Assembly: GCA_002699125.1 (NCBI GenBank)
Contig: PABI01000119.1
Coordinates: 62,001-126,000, forward strand
Reading direction: 5' to 3'
DNA length: 64,000 nucleotides
Source of the DNA: Anaerolineaceae bacterium
GTDB lineage: Bacteria; Chloroflexota; Anaerolineae; Promineifilales; Promineifilaceae
This document shows positions 41,434-50,563 of the stretch, piece by piece. How positions within the stretch are numbered: the stretch's first letter is position 1; every line of letters starts with the position of its first letter. A program made the position numbers and the translations under genes. The notes beneath the pieces were generated by a model. The model searched no databases. It had not been told where the DNA came from and was given only the letters and a program-made list of their open reading frames with translations.

Positions 41434-42300
41434 TCAGACAAATATAAACAGCAGCATCACGCTGAGCATATAGAGCGAGGCATACTTAAACAAGCCAAAG
41501 TTGAGCTTATCAGATGGCTGTGTTGAACTGCGAACCGCCAGCAGCAACAACCCCACCGACAGGACCGCCATCAGGCGCAGGTAACCGATGGTCAGACCAA
41601 TCCCATAAGCGGCAGCGACCATCATCAGTGCCGCCAGCACGCTGGAAATGGCGATAATGATGCGCGTGACTCGTTCTCCATACGCGGCCGGAAAGGTTGG
41701 TACGCTCGCCTGCCGGTAATCTTCACGGTAACGCAGGCTGAAAGTCATGATATGGGTAGGAATCCAAAAGAGGACGGCCAGCGCCAGCGCCAGCCCCACC
41801 CATTCAATCTGCCCCGTGCCCAAGGCGCGCCCGGCCAGGGCAGGCATGCCGCCGGAGACGCCGCCCCAGATAATGCTCCAGGGCGTGCGGCGCTTGAGCC
41901 AGATCGTGTAGATCACCACGTCGAAGAACAGCCCGGCAAAAACAATCAGGCCATAGAGCGCATCCAGGGCCATCGCCCACACGATGCCCACTGTGGCAAA
42001 CAGCAATCCCAACCGTAACGCGTCGCGGGGGCTGACCCGGCCTGAGGGCAACGGCCGTTTCCGGGTTCGTTCCATAGCGGCGTCAATATCCCGGTCATAC
42101 CACATGTTCAAAATGGTGCTGCCGCTGATTGCCAGAATCAGGCTGCCCGTCAGCGCCAGCAGCGTTTGCCAGTTGTTCACCGGACAGCGCGTGCTCATAT
42201 ACCCGGCCAGCCCTGTCAGCAGCAGTAATCCGGTCTGCAAACTTTTGAACAGCGGCCAATAGAGCTTAACTTTTGTATGGATGTTCGTGATGTATTTCAT
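41434..42300 (-). CDS. UbiA-family prenyltransferase, heme O synthase-like
   Basis: About 288 residues and eight to nine helices. The prenyl-diphosphate motif N-M-W-Y-D-R-D-I-D-A and the second loop W-I-P-T-H-I-M-T-F-S-L-R-Y-R-E-D-Y match protoheme IX farnesyltransferase (CtaB/CyoE), which makes heme O for heme-copper oxidases. ATG 42300 follows GGAG. Its place next to a divergent oxidase-like gene suggests that protein carries heme O or A. Confidence 0.85.
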   Translation of the reverse strand: MKYITNIHTKVKLYWPLFKSLQTGLLLLTGLAGYMSTRCPVNNWQTLLALTGSLILAISGSTILNMWYDRDIDAAMERTRKRPLPSGRVSPRDALRLGLLFATVGIVWAMALDALYGLIVFAGLFFDVVIYTIWLKRRTPWSIIWGGVSGGMPALAGRALGTGQIEWVGLALALAVLFWIPTHIMTFSLRYREDYRQASVPTFPAAYGERVTRIIIAISSVLAALMMVAAAYGIGLTIGYLRLMAVLSVGLLLLAVRSSTQPSDKLNFGLFKYASLYMLSVMLLFIFV

Positions 42301-42323
42301 CTTTGGCTCCAAAATATGCCCAC

Positions 42324-43271
42324 CTACCTGGCACAGCGGAAACTGGCCGCCGGACTGTAATAGGTCGGGCTGGCGCTATTGTTTTTCCAGACGCGCAAAT
42401 CCACTTCGTAGGAGTAAAAGCTGCCGCCGCGCAAATAACGATAATGCTGGTCCGGGTAATCATCTCCGGTCCATTGCCACACATTGCCGGCCATGTCATA
42501 CAAACCGTAAGGGCTGGCCGCGTCCAGCGTCTCATAGCCGTCATAGGTACGGCCGTTATACAATCCCACCGGCGTGGTATTCCCCAGCTTGCCAAACAGC
42601 TTCTCAAACAGGTCAAATGAAGAGTAGTAATTGGCCTGGTTGCCCTCTATCTCCGTGCCCCAGGGGAAAGGTAGACCATGCCCATCGACCAGTTCCGTAC
42701 CTCGCGCTGCTTTTTCCCACTCTACTTCCGTGGGCAGGCGGTAGCCGTAGAATTCACAGTAGGCGTTCGCGCCGAACCAGGAAACCATCGTCATGGGATG
42801 GTTGGCATATTCAGGAATCGGCTCAAATTGGTCACCGTCGAAGCGCAGACGCAGCCCTGCCTCTGCCAGCAGCACATACAGCTTATCTCCTGCCGTGATT
42901 TCTTCTTCGTGTTCATACCCGTCAAACGGATCGCCCGGATAATAGCCGGCGACGCCATACAACACCTGCGCCGTACCTCCGGCGATCACGTTCACATCGC
43001 CAATGCGGATGTCCCCGGCTGACAGCGCCTCGTTGAGAAAACGGCCGTACTGCTCATTGGTTACATTGGTAATCATGATCTCGTACGCTTCAACCATCGT
43101 CATGTGGTCGTGCTGGCCGTAAGGGAATTCTCCGGCCGGCACCTGGACCCACGCCTCCGGGTCGATGCCGGTATCCAGATAGGGCGGTGTCACGGCGCTG
43201 ATATCGGGCGTTGGCCCGCAAGCGGCCAACAGCAACCCAAGCAGAAACAGGGAAAGGAGCTTTCGTTTCAT
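42324..43271 (-). CDS. SUMF1/FGE-like lipoprotein, NirV type
   Basis: A 315-residue lipoprotein with lipobox L-L-L-A-A-C and a formylglycine-generating-enzyme-sulfatase (SUMF1) fold: W-V-Q-V-P-A-G-E-F, P-M-T-M-V-S-W, A-Y-C-E-F-Y-G-Y-R-L-P-T-E-V-E-W-E-K-A-A-R-G, D-M-A-G-N-V-W-Q-W and F-R-C-A-R. SUMF-type proteins (NirV) accompany some nitrite and NO reductases. It overlaps the oxidase-like gene by four bases, so it may mature or bind that protein on the outer face. Confidence 0.8.
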   Translation of the reverse strand: MKRKLLSLFLLGLLLAACGPTPDISAVTPPYLDTGIDPEAWVQVPAGEFPYGQHDHMTMVEAYEIMITNVTNEQYGRFLNEALSAGDIRIGDVNVIAGGTAQVLYGVAGYYPGDPFDGYEHEEEITAGDKLYVLLAEAGLRLRFDGDQFEPIPEYANHPMTMVSWFGANAYCEFYGYRLPTEVEWEKAARGTELVDGHGLPFPWGTEIEGNQANYYSSFDLFEKLFGKLGNTTPVGLYNGRTYDGYETLDAASPYGLYDMAGNVWQWTGDDYPDQHYRYLRGGSFYSYEVDLRVWKNNSASPTYYSPAASFRCAR

Positions 43272-44809
43272 GAGGATGTCTCCTGGAGAACGGCCGTTAA
43301 CGCTTCCCGCCGCTGTTGTTGTTCCGCCAGTTCCAATTCGGCCGCGCTTTTACGCTCCTGCTTCAGCTCTGCTGCCCAAACCCCGTTCTTGAGGAATAGA
43401 TCATACAGACGCCACAGCATGAAGACGGCCAGCGCCACTAGCACCAGCGCCAGACCAAGATCGGCCAGCAGCATCGTCCAGTTCACCAGCCCCTGCTGCG
43501 CCCCTTCTGTCACAAACAGGCGCTTCATGGAGAAGACCGTGACGGCGCCAAAAGCCAGATCAGACATCACGATGAGAGTCCAGCCGAACCAGCGGCGCGC
43601 TTTGCCCTTCAAGCCGGAAAGATCCGCGTAGTAAAAGAGAATGATGGTGGCAATCAGTCCGGCCAAAATATGCCAGTGCCCGGTCAGCGTGATACGTTCT
43701 TCCCGATGGGGCCAGACTCGGAAGATTTCATCCAGTTTGACGGCCATGAAGATACCCACACCACTGACGGTGAAGTTCATAAACACCATCTGCCAGCCGG
43801 GACCAAATTTCAGCGGATCGTGCAGCAGCGCTTTTACCTTTTGGCCAAAGGAAGGCGATTCGATTTTTTGTTCCGCCAGGCGCTCATCGATCAATTGACG
43901 CCAGGAGAAAATGACAAACATCAGCGCAGACAGCATGACCCCGACCGAACCCACGTAGATGGTGGTATGGGCCCATTCCACCCAAACAACGGACAGCGCG
44001 CCAAACGTGATGACAATGGTGCCACCAATCATCAACGGCATGGCGATGCGATGCAAGATCCCTTTGAACTTGAGCCAGCGGCCCACAATCAGGGTGATGC
44101 CAATCGCCACCAGCGTCAGCATTATGTGCAGGTGGCCGATGATGGCGCTTTGCAGGGCGGTTTTGTTGGGCATTCTAATTAGATCTTCGGCCAAAAACGT
44201 TTCGTGCCCGTTACCCCAATAGGAGCCGGTGACGGCGCCAAAAGCGGCCGAAACCAGGGTTGCTACGGCCATCACGAAGAAAGCCAGGCGCTCCAGGTCC
44301 AGGCCCTTTCTAGTGTGGGCAAAAGGGGAATCAGTCGCCAGCCGGTACTCTTTTTTCCACGGCCAGAGGGCGACTGCCAGGAGGATGCCGGCAAAAAAGA
44401 CCAGCGATTGGCCCAGAATAAAGAGCCCGTGATAGATGAAGTTATGTCCCCAGTAAGCAAAAAGCAGGCCGAAGATAGCAGCCGTTAAGTAACCTACCGT
44501 GATCGTGCCGTTTATGATCGTCTGTTCGTGCCGCTTCATGGGCAGAATCTCGGTAATAAAGTAGACCTCGATGGCCACCACCGTCATGGCGATGGTGTGG
44601 TAGAGCATGATGATGCGCCCTTCGCGTTCGGCGGCGACCAGCTGAATACCCAGGAGATTGACGGTGATCTCTTTGACGCCCCACTCCACCATCGGCCCGG
44701 ACAACATACCAAAAACGGCCGTTATCAGCGAAACCACCGCAATCGCCACCAGCGTCAGCCCTCTGGTCGAGCGAAACAAATAATCAAATCGTTTGGCGAA
44801 TGCATCCAT
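43268..44809 (-). CDS. Divergent heme-copper-oxidase-like membrane protein
   Basis: About 513 residues and 11-12 helices, start ATG 44809 after TTGGAG (a GTG at 44842 is an alternative). A helix with His71 (M-L-Y-H-T-I-A-M) recalls the low-spin heme ligand of oxidase helix II. I-I-G-H-L-H-I-M (His226, His228) and T-G-H-W-H-I-L (His378, His380) recall the H-x-H of helix X. The H-P-E-x-Y copper motif and the HH pair are absent, so it is not a canonical oxidase or NO reductase. Context (heme O synthase, SUMF lipoprotein) supports a heme-bearing respiratory or NO-related enzyme. Confidence 0.6.
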   Translation of the reverse strand: MDAFAKRFDYLFRSTRGLTLVAIAVVSLITAVFGMLSGPMVEWGVKEITVNLLGIQLVAAEREGRIIMLYHTIAMTVVAIEVYFITEILPMKRHEQTIINGTITVGYLTAAIFGLLFAYWGHNFIYHGLFILGQSLVFFAGILLAVALWPWKKEYRLATDSPFAHTRKGLDLERLAFFVMAVATLVSAAFGAVTGSYWGNGHETFLAEDLIRMPNKTALQSAIIGHLHIMLTLVAIGITLIVGRWLKFKGILHRIAMPLMIGGTIVITFGALSVVWVEWAHTTIYVGSVGVMLSALMFVIFSWRQLIDERLAEQKIESPSFGQKVKALLHDPLKFGPGWQMVFMNFTVSGVGIFMAVKLDEIFRVWPHREERITLTGHWHILAGLIATIILFYYADLSGLKGKARRWFGWTLIVMSDLAFGAVTVFSMKRLFVTEGAQQGLVNWTMLLADLGLALVLVALAVFMLWRLYDLFLKNGVWAAELKQERKSAAELELAEQQQRREALTAVLQETSS

Positions 44810-44852
44810 AAGAAGGCTCCAATGCTGTCGAACATCAGTCACAGATTTGCAT

Positions 44853-45680
44853 TTATATATCCTGCTGCCCGGTAATGAGCCGCTGTGTGCCCGGCAGCAA
44901 GAGGATGACGAGCAGCAGCGTGCTGATGATTGGCGCAGGCAAAAACATGGAAAAACGCCCCACTTCCGTCACGTTGTAGATACCCAGCGGATACCCACCC
45001 ACGATGGACATAATGGCGGCAAAAATGCCCAGCGGAACCGCCCAGGACTTTCGCTTCAGAGCAGCAAAGATGAAAGCCGCCCAGGCTGCTGCGCCCCACC
45101 AGTTGACCTGCTGCAACATCACGTACATGCCGTTCCAAAAAGCATCCGTCGCGGAAGAAACATCAGCCGGCGATTGGAAGGTCGTCTGGAATTTAGAAAT
45201 GGGGGCGACGCCGTCAATAAAGGTCAGCACATAGGCCAATCCGGCTACGAAGGTCAAGGCAATCAACTTATTATCGATGCCACCAATGACAAGCATGCCA
45301 AACCACATAATGCCGCCTAGAGCAAAAACGATCAGGGTGGGAACGGGCAGGCCGCTGTCCGCCGCCGGAATCATGGGAAAGAAACCGGCCAACAACAGAA
45401 TCGTGGCGGCTACAGCGCCCCAGAACCAGGCCCACGGCCGTTTTGTGAGAAAGCCGTAAAGCACCGAGGCGCTTAAAGCACCGGCCGCGATGCCGAGCCA
45501 ACCCAATACTGCATAAACAAAGCGCACCGTATTGGCCTCCTCCCATTCGCCGGCGTTGAAATGGGTGGAGATCACCGTATTGTAGGTATCTGCCAGGAAG
45601 TACAAGGTCAAAAGTCCGGCAACGATGCCAACAATGGCTAACAATGCACCCAGGCTGTGATTATCTTTGAGCTTTTTCAT
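44853..45680 (-). CDS. Polytopic membrane protein
   Basis: About 275 residues, seven to eight helices, start ATG 45680 with AGAGGAAA ahead. Tryptophan-rich segments (R-P-W-A-W-F-W-G, Q-V-N-W-W-G-A-A-A-W). No heme-type His motif. Weakly similar in layout to the 45697 protein. Member of the membrane operon; function unknown. Confidence 0.55.
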   Translation of the reverse strand: MKKLKDNHSLGALLAIVGIVAGLLTLYFLADTYNTVISTHFNAGEWEEANTVRFVYAVLGWLGIAAGALSASVLYGFLTKRPWAWFWGAVAATILLLAGFFPMIPAADSGLPVPTLIVFALGGIMWFGMLVIGGIDNKLIALTFVAGLAYVLTFIDGVAPISKFQTTFQSPADVSSATDAFWNGMYVMLQQVNWWGAAAWAAFIFAALKRKSWAVPLGIFAAIMSIVGGYPLGIYNVTEVGRFSMFLPAPIISTLLLVILLLPGTQRLITGQQDI

Positions 45681-45696
45681 GATCAATTTCCTCTGA

Positions 45697-46587
45697 TTAA
45701 ACTTTATGAATAGCAGGTTTATCGGTAACGGCCGTTTTCCTGCCATCTTCTCCTACATTTACAGCCAGCAACTGCTGCTTGAAGAAGGGAACAACCAGGA
45801 ATACCAGCACCCCAAAACCCAGAAGGGAACCGTAAAAATAATCCAGCGTCTTTGTGCGGAAAAATTGGGTAGGAATATCAATGGCCAGTATCGTCACCGT
45901 GCCGATGAATGCCAGCCACCAGCCGCGCCGTCTGCCAACAGCCAGCAGTGGGATGGCGCTAAAAAGCAAAACGGCCGCAGCCCAATTTACCTCCCCAGCC
46001 CAGTTAAAAAGCCACCAGGTAAAGTCTGGATACAGCGGGTAGCCAGGGCGGGTGGCCATGGTGCGCTGTGCGCCAACGCCAATAGTAAAGGCATGGGTCG
46101 TTAACATGCCAACGAACGTCAATGCGCCAAAACGTGACCATTTTTGCCTCTTTTCTCCTTGATAAAGGAAGATAAAGCTCCAGAAACCGGCCAACCCAAT
46201 TAGCGCAATGATTAACGGTAGGGGAAAGCCGTCTACCCAACTCACATAGGGCAAAAACATAAACATGCCGCCAATGGCCGGCAGCGCCAACAGCGTTATT
46301 GCCACCGTATACGTCCAATCCTCCCCTCTCCTAATCTCCTGCGAAATAACGATAAGGGTAATGCCGGCCACAAAAATAACGGCCCGCCACACTGGATAAA
46401 AGAAGTCAAAAAGGGGAATACCGCTGGCAAATGCTGGGTTGCCCGCCTCTACATGGGCCATTAAGCCCGTCAGAACCCGGGCCAGCGAAGTCTGTACAAG
46501 AAATGGCACAATCACGGCCATCAGCAAACCCACCACGACTGCAATCCCAGACATTATTTTTCGATTTTTTTCTGCTGTTTCACACAT
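45697..46587 (-). CDS. Polytopic membrane protein, first gene of membrane operon
   Basis: About 296 residues, eight helices; ATG 46587 follows AGGAGGT. Segments such as T-T-H-A-F-T-I-G-V-G and F-N-W-A-G-E-V-N-W-A-A-A parallel the N-W-W-G-A-A of the next protein, hinting that the two are distant paralogues. A perfect CRP-like site lies 58 bases upstream. Confidence 0.55.
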   Translation of the reverse strand: MCETAEKNRKIMSGIAVVVGLLMAVIVPFLVQTSLARVLTGLMAHVEAGNPAFASGIPLFDFFYPVWRAVIFVAGITLIVISQEIRRGEDWTYTVAITLLALPAIGGMFMFLPYVSWVDGFPLPLIIALIGLAGFWSFIFLYQGEKRQKWSRFGALTFVGMLTTHAFTIGVGAQRTMATRPGYPLYPDFTWWLFNWAGEVNWAAAVLLFSAIPLLAVGRRRGWWLAFIGTVTILAIDIPTQFFRTKTLDYFYGSLLGFGVLVFLVVPFFKQQLLAVNVGEDGRKTAVTDKPAIHKV

Positions 46588-46644
46588 CTCGTACCTCCTG
46601 AACGTAGGCATAAAGAGGGCGCATTGATCTTAAAATTACCTCTA

Positions 46645-46660
46645 TGTGAAAACTATCACA
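46645..46660. promoter_or_regulatory. Perfect CRP-type site TGTGA-N6-TCACA
   Basis: Exact match to the CRP consensus at 46645-46660, between the seven-gene membrane operon (minus) and a Crp/Fnr gene (plus). It could serve either side. Confidence 0.75.
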
Positions 46661-46717
46661 AAAGCTGCGCCAAAGATTTATCTTTAGGCAAATAACCACC
46701 ATATGGAAGAAAATGAA

Positions 46718-46744
46718 GCGCCCAAAGTGTGAACACTTTGGCGC
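46718..46744 (+). promoter_or_regulatory. Inverted repeat and -10 before Crp-type gene
   Basis: GCGCC(C)AAAGTGT pairs with ACACTTTGGCGC around a GA centre (46718-46744). TACAAT at 46759-46764 is a plausible -10, so the repeat overlaps the -35 zone and may be an operator. It contains GTGTGA, close to a CRP half-site. Confidence 0.45.
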
Positions 46745-46803
46745 ATTCATAATTCAGATACAATCATAGGTAGACGGTGACAGGTTGTTATGCAGGAGCG
46801 CAT

Positions 46804-47493
46804 ATGGTTTCTTTATTAGAGTGGCTGGCAAAAAACCCCATATTCTCCACTTTGCCGGAGAAAGAACGACTGGAAATAGCCCGGACAGCTATCCCGAGGA
46901 AGTATGCTGAGGGAGAAAGCCTGGCTTTTTATGGTGATGTGTGGCCGTACTTGTTTCTGGTGACAGCCGGCTCGATTCAGGCGATCAAGGAATCGAGCGA
47001 GGGGCGCAGCTTGATTGTGTTAACCCTTGAGCCGGGCGAGCTTTTTTGGGGTTTGGCATTTTTTGAGGATGATGCCCCCCTGCCCGTGCTGCTGCAGGCG
47101 CAAAGCGAAAGCATGGTTTATTTATGGTCAAGGGACCAGTTACTGCCCTGGCTGTTGGCAAACGGCCGTTTCTCTTGGGAACTGTCGCGGCTTATGGTCC
47201 GGCGCATGATGCGGGCCAGCACCATTGTTGAAGAATTGGCTTTCAAACCAGTAGCCAGCCGCCTGGCCGGCTTGCTGCTGGACCATTACCAGGATGCTGC
47301 CGGTGAACCCGTTCCCCGCAGCCTGACACTGGATCAGATGGCCGCCCATATCGGCACCACGCGGGAAATGGTTTGCCGCCTACTCTACCGCTTTTCCGAT
47401 CAAGAACTTATCCACATTACACGTACCGAATTTGTCTTGAACAATAAATCCGGACTTATACAGTTGAGAGGGCAAGACGCCGATTCTACCTAA
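46804..47493 (+). CDS. Crp/Fnr-family regulator with CRP-like recognition helix
   Basis: About 229 residues, start ATG 46804 after CAGGAGCG. N-terminal cyclic-nucleotide-binding fold (~10-130) with atypical phosphate loop; C-terminal HTH_Crp (~150-215). The recognition helix reads T-R-E-M-V-C-R, i.e. the R-E-x-V-x-R of CRP that contacts TGTGA, and a perfect TGTGA-N6-TCACA lies just upstream. No FNR-type Cys cluster. Likely autoregulated and controller of the divergent membrane operon. Confidence 0.85.
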   Translation: MVSLLEWLAKNPIFSTLPEKERLEIARTAIPRKYAEGESLAFYGDVWPYLFLVTAGSIQAIKESSEGRSLIVLTLEPGELFWGLAFFEDDAPLPVLLQAQSESMVYLWSRDQLLPWLLANGRFSWELSRLMVRRMMRASTIVEELAFKPVASRLAGLLLDHYQDAAGEPVPRSLTLDQMAAHIGTTREMVCRLLYRFSDQELIHITRTEFVLNNKSGLIQLRGQDADST

Positions 47494-47539
47494 TTTGAGC
47501 ATCTTGTTGGTGAACAAAAAATGGCGGCAAGAAGAATAT

Positions 47540-47932
47540 CTACAAAACGCCGTTCTTCATTCTTTTTGCTCTATTTGCAGTCCCAAACATCAGCGCCAGA
47601 ATGATTGTCCAGGTCACGCTGCGCACGGTCATGGCAACAAGACTGTCACGCGCCACCACATCCCGAAAAGAGGTTAGCAGCACCAGCAGCACCAGAACGT
47701 GGGCTATGAAGGTGACAACGGCCGCTGGCAGTGCATAACGGCTGTTCCGCCAGATGAGAACGGCCGTTACCAACACAGTAACCAGCCCAATGATGAAGTT
47801 ATAGATCGGCAGCCAGTCGATCACATAATAATCTGGCAGCGTGCCCAACAGCACTCGCCCGCCGGCAAAGACAGCCATCCCCCCAATAATCCAGGCGATA
47901 ATGGCTGCCGCTTTCAACAGTTTTGTGTTCAT
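47540..47932 (-). CDS. Four-helix membrane protein
   Basis: About 130 residues, start ATG 47932. Hydrophobic helices with I-N-F-I-I-G-L-V-T-V and F-I-A-H-V-L-V-L-L-V. It overlaps or abuts the end of the 47934 gene, and both are probably one transcript. Function unknown. Confidence 0.5.
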   Translation of the reverse strand: MNTKLLKAAAIIAWIIGGMAVFAGGRVLLGTLPDYYVIDWLPIYNFIIGLVTVLVTAVLIWRNSRYALPAAVVTFIAHVLVLLVLLTSFRDVVARDSLVAMTVRSVTWTIILALMFGTANRAKRMKNGVL

Positions 47933-47933
47933 A

Positions 47934-49166
47934 TCAATCACTCACAGATGACAACGATATTGCTCTGTTATCCAATTCTGCCAGACCCTCACGCAAAATT
48001 TGCCACAGCAGCAAGGCGATCGGAATAAATGAAATTGTCCAGGATAGATAGGCAATACCTTGCAGCACACCTTGATAATCATTCAGGAAAATGCTGGCCC
48101 ACAAGAAAAAACCGCCTAGATGCACCGTTGCTAAACTTAGCCAGCTGCCACCCAGCCTGGCCGGTTTTTGGGGCAAAAAGATGCGATAGAAAAAATAGGG
48201 GATAAAGGCGTAACTAAACTGTAGGACCCAGCCATAAATAAGCGCCTGCGGTGCATTTTGTTCAATGCCCGCGCCAGGAAAACCAGGTACGCCCAGAATG
48301 ATTAACGGCGCTACCAACACTGGCGCTAATATCCACCAATAAGCGGTGACAATATGCCAGGAACCGGGTTGTGTCCAAACCTTTTTATCCCCCCAGAGTG
48401 GTTTAATCACATTCAACAACAGCCAACCGGTGCCTACCAAAAAGAGAATAATGCCGGGCACGGAAAACCAATTGGATTTAACCCAGGGGCCAATTACCAG
48501 GCCCAAGGCCCCGATAGTCAGCATCCAGAAAATCGATGTTATACTGCGTGGCCAGGCCAATGGACGCTTGGCCCACACCGGGTACATGTCCACCAACAGT
48601 CCAGCAAAAACCAAAGTCAAAAAGCCCCAGTTATTGGCATGAATGTGTACTTCAACTGGCGTCTTGATTTTCAACCAGTCACTCCAGCCCAGCCACAGAC
48701 CTGTGCCGACAATAATGCCTAGCAGAAAGTAGCTCAGACCGGCGATATAAAATTTACGGCCGTGCCGGACGCTGTTGTCGGCTGCATCATCTCCCTTCAC
48801 AGACCGTAAATCCCGCAGTTGCATAATCAACAAGATCGTAGCAGTGAAGATAAGCGTGCCGCCCACAAAAATAAGCGCCCGGTTGATGATGGGAATGCCA
48901 ATCAGCAGCGTCAATAAACCGCTGTTTAACGCCACCCAAATATCCCAACGGAATCTGGGCCGCGGGTGAGCGGACTGAATGGCAACAATGATCGGCAGCA
49001 GGCCAAAGACCGCTTCAGTCACGGCACCCAGGGTGATAAGGTGCACGCGCAGCCAACGCAGTCCGTTAAACCAGGGCAAAAGGGTGAAACTAGTCAGGGC
49101 TGCATCAGCGGCCATCAACGTCGCCAGGGCCACAAATAAAGCTGTCATCAAAAGATAAAGGTTCAT
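47934..49166 (-). CDS. Heme-copper/NnrS-like polytopic membrane protein
   Basis: About 410 residues and 12 helices; ATG 49166 after AGGGAG. His motifs recur at helix starts: R-V-H-L-I-T-L-G-A-V-T-E-A-V-F-G, E-V-H-I-H-A-N-N-W-G-F-L, S-W-H-I-V-T-A-Y-W-W and T-V-H-L-G-G-F-F-L-W. The H-x-H followed by G-F-L-x-L-x-F-A-G-L-x-x-D-x-Y-P resembles short oxidase-type heme helices as in the 7702 and 8114 proteins. Likely heme-binding, part of the NO/denitrification set. Confidence 0.6.
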   Translation of the reverse strand: MNLYLLMTALFVALATLMAADAALTSFTLLPWFNGLRWLRVHLITLGAVTEAVFGLLPIIVAIQSAHPRPRFRWDIWVALNSGLLTLLIGIPIINRALIFVGGTLIFTATILLIMQLRDLRSVKGDDAADNSVRHGRKFYIAGLSYFLLGIIVGTGLWLGWSDWLKIKTPVEVHIHANNWGFLTLVFAGLLVDMYPVWAKRPLAWPRSITSIFWMLTIGALGLVIGPWVKSNWFSVPGIILFLVGTGWLLLNVIKPLWGDKKVWTQPGSWHIVTAYWWILAPVLVAPLIILGVPGFPGAGIEQNAPQALIYGWVLQFSYAFIPYFFYRIFLPQKPARLGGSWLSLATVHLGGFFLWASIFLNDYQGVLQGIAYLSWTISFIPIALLLWQILREGLAELDNRAISLSSVSD

Positions 49167-49231
49167 AATGGTCACTCCCTTGGGAAGAGATAGAGCAAGA
49201 GGAGACTCTGCTCTATCTCGCCTTCACCTTC

Positions 49232-49657
49232 CTACAATGGCCAGTCCCGCAAAATACGCTCTGTTTCCTCTGAATGGCCGCTTTCATCGCGCACCATATC
49301 TTCCAACTGCACTGCCAGGCCTTTATCGCCGAAGGCCTCAGCCTCCTGCGATCGCTGAGTGTAATCGGCCGTTGCCTGCCGTTCAGCTGCCAATACCGCC
49401 TCCAACATTTCTTGGTTAGATGTGGCTGTTGGCACAGAGCGCGGTGTGGTTGTCGGTTCGCCACCCAAGGCGACAATCTTGTTAGCCAGGAACTGTGCGT
49501 GCAGCTGCTCATCGGCCACTTCTGTCAGGAAAAATTGTGTCAGCTGCGGCCGGTAAGGGCCGGTTGCTTTGGCTGCATAAGTCAGGTATTGAATAATAGC
49601 GCCTAGTTCTCCTGCCAGGTCTTCATTCAGATGGTCGATTAAAGTTTGTTTATTCAT
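49232..49657 (-). CDS. Ferritin-like / bacterioferritin-type protein
   Basis: A 141-residue four-helix protein. L-N-E-D-L-A-G-E-L-G-A-I-I-Q-Y, E-V-A-D-E-Q-L-H-A-Q and D-E-S-G-H-S-E-E supply the E...ExxH / E...ExxH di-iron ligands. It matches DPS/bacterioferritin-like domains that store or oxidise iron or scavenge peroxide. CGGAGAG precedes the ATG. Confidence 0.88.
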   Translation of the reverse strand: MNKQTLIDHLNEDLAGELGAIIQYLTYAAKATGPYRPQLTQFFLTEVADEQLHAQFLANKIVALGGEPTTTPRSVPTATSNQEMLEAVLAAERQATADYTQRSQEAEAFGDKGLAVQLEDMVRDESGHSEETERILRDWPL

Positions 49658-49724
49658 AATTTTCTCTCCGAATTGTTGTTTGTAATTGGCTGCTGATAGC
49701 TAGAAAAACATTGATCAGCAGCTT

Positions 49725-50150
49725 TTATACAGAGGTAAATTTCATTTGCACGACGGCGATGCCCAATAAAATGGTAGCGGTCAGAATGGACAGGCCGCCA
49801 ACGATGACCAAAACAGGTGGCAACCTCAGGTAGATTTCGCCCAATATACCCAAAGGCATGAGCAGGCCGGCCAGCGTCAGCCCGGAAATCCATTTTGCCT
49901 GAACCGCCCTGACGGGCAGCTTGACCAGTAAGAAGCCAAAGACGATATTGAGAAAGGAAAACAGGTTGCCGTGGACATGGGCTAATCGTGCTTCAAAATG
50001 AGGGCTGACGTTGTAGGTGGCGATCCAGGCTTCCTTATCCGGAGCGAAGTCGCGCAGGTAAATTAAAACGAACCCGTAAACCATGAAAGACGCCATGACC
50101 CACAGGCCAATGCCAATATTCCATTTACCAATTGCCGATTTTTCGTTCAT
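49725..50150 (-). CDS. Four-helix membrane protein with H-x-H motif
   Basis: 141 residues, four helices, AAAGGGA before the ATG. R-L-A-H-V-H-G-N-L-F-S-F-L-N-I-V-F-G-F-L-L carries an H-x-H at the start of a helix, as in the other short oxidase-like proteins here. Heme binding inferred; function unknown. Confidence 0.6.
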   Translation of the reverse strand: MNEKSAIGKWNIGIGLWVMASFMVYGFVLIYLRDFAPDKEAWIATYNVSPHFEARLAHVHGNLFSFLNIVFGFLLVKLPVRAVQAKWISGLTLAGLLMPLGILGEIYLRLPPVLVIVGGLSILTATILLGIAVVQMKFTSV

Positions 50151-50183
50151 AGTTTATTCCCTTTATAAAGGGCGTTCCCTCCC

Positions 50184-50495
50184 TTACGATATGCGTGTGG
50201 CCAGAAATGCCAGGTGTGTTTCTGCTTCCATACCACGAACGGCTCCATCCGGCATAACGATAGTTGTTCCGGTCTGGACAGCCAGCCGTTCATCATCAAC
50301 AATCATCCAGCCGTTGCCATCCAAAAAGTGATACATGGCGCAGTTTTCGGCATGTTCAGGTATTTTTTGACCAGGCTCCAACCCGGCAAGAATGATTTTC
50401 ACCTTATCATTCACCATGAGAATCTGAGGCTGCGGACCTTCTGCTGCGTAAACAACCTTATCGCGCCAGTTGGGAAATACAGTTACGTTTGTCAT
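50184..50495 (-). CDS. Cupin-domain protein
   Basis: About 103 residues from ATG 50495. G-Q-K-I-P-E-H-A-E-N-C-A-M-Y and V-M-P-D-G-A-V-R-G-M fit a small cupin, with one motif-1 His kept and motif 2 degenerate. The Y-H-F-L-D-G-N-G-W pattern is typical of metal-binding cupins acting as sensors or isomerases. Function unknown. Confidence 0.75.
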   Translation of the reverse strand: MTNVTVFPNWRDKVVYAAEGPQPQILMVNDKVKIILAGLEPGQKIPEHAENCAMYHFLDGNGWMIVDDERLAVQTGTTIVMPDGAVRGMEAETHLAFLATRIS

Positions 50496-50563
50496 TTTTG
50501 TCCTTTCTTTAGGCTTATTAGCTAACTTAATGATGTTATGGTTGTCGCCAGCTTTTATCGGGT

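Noticed and set aside
43268..44809. Canonical cytochrome oxidase subunit I or NO reductase NorB
   Set aside because: Copper-site H-P-E-x-Y and the adjacent HH pair are missing, so I call it only heme-copper-like.
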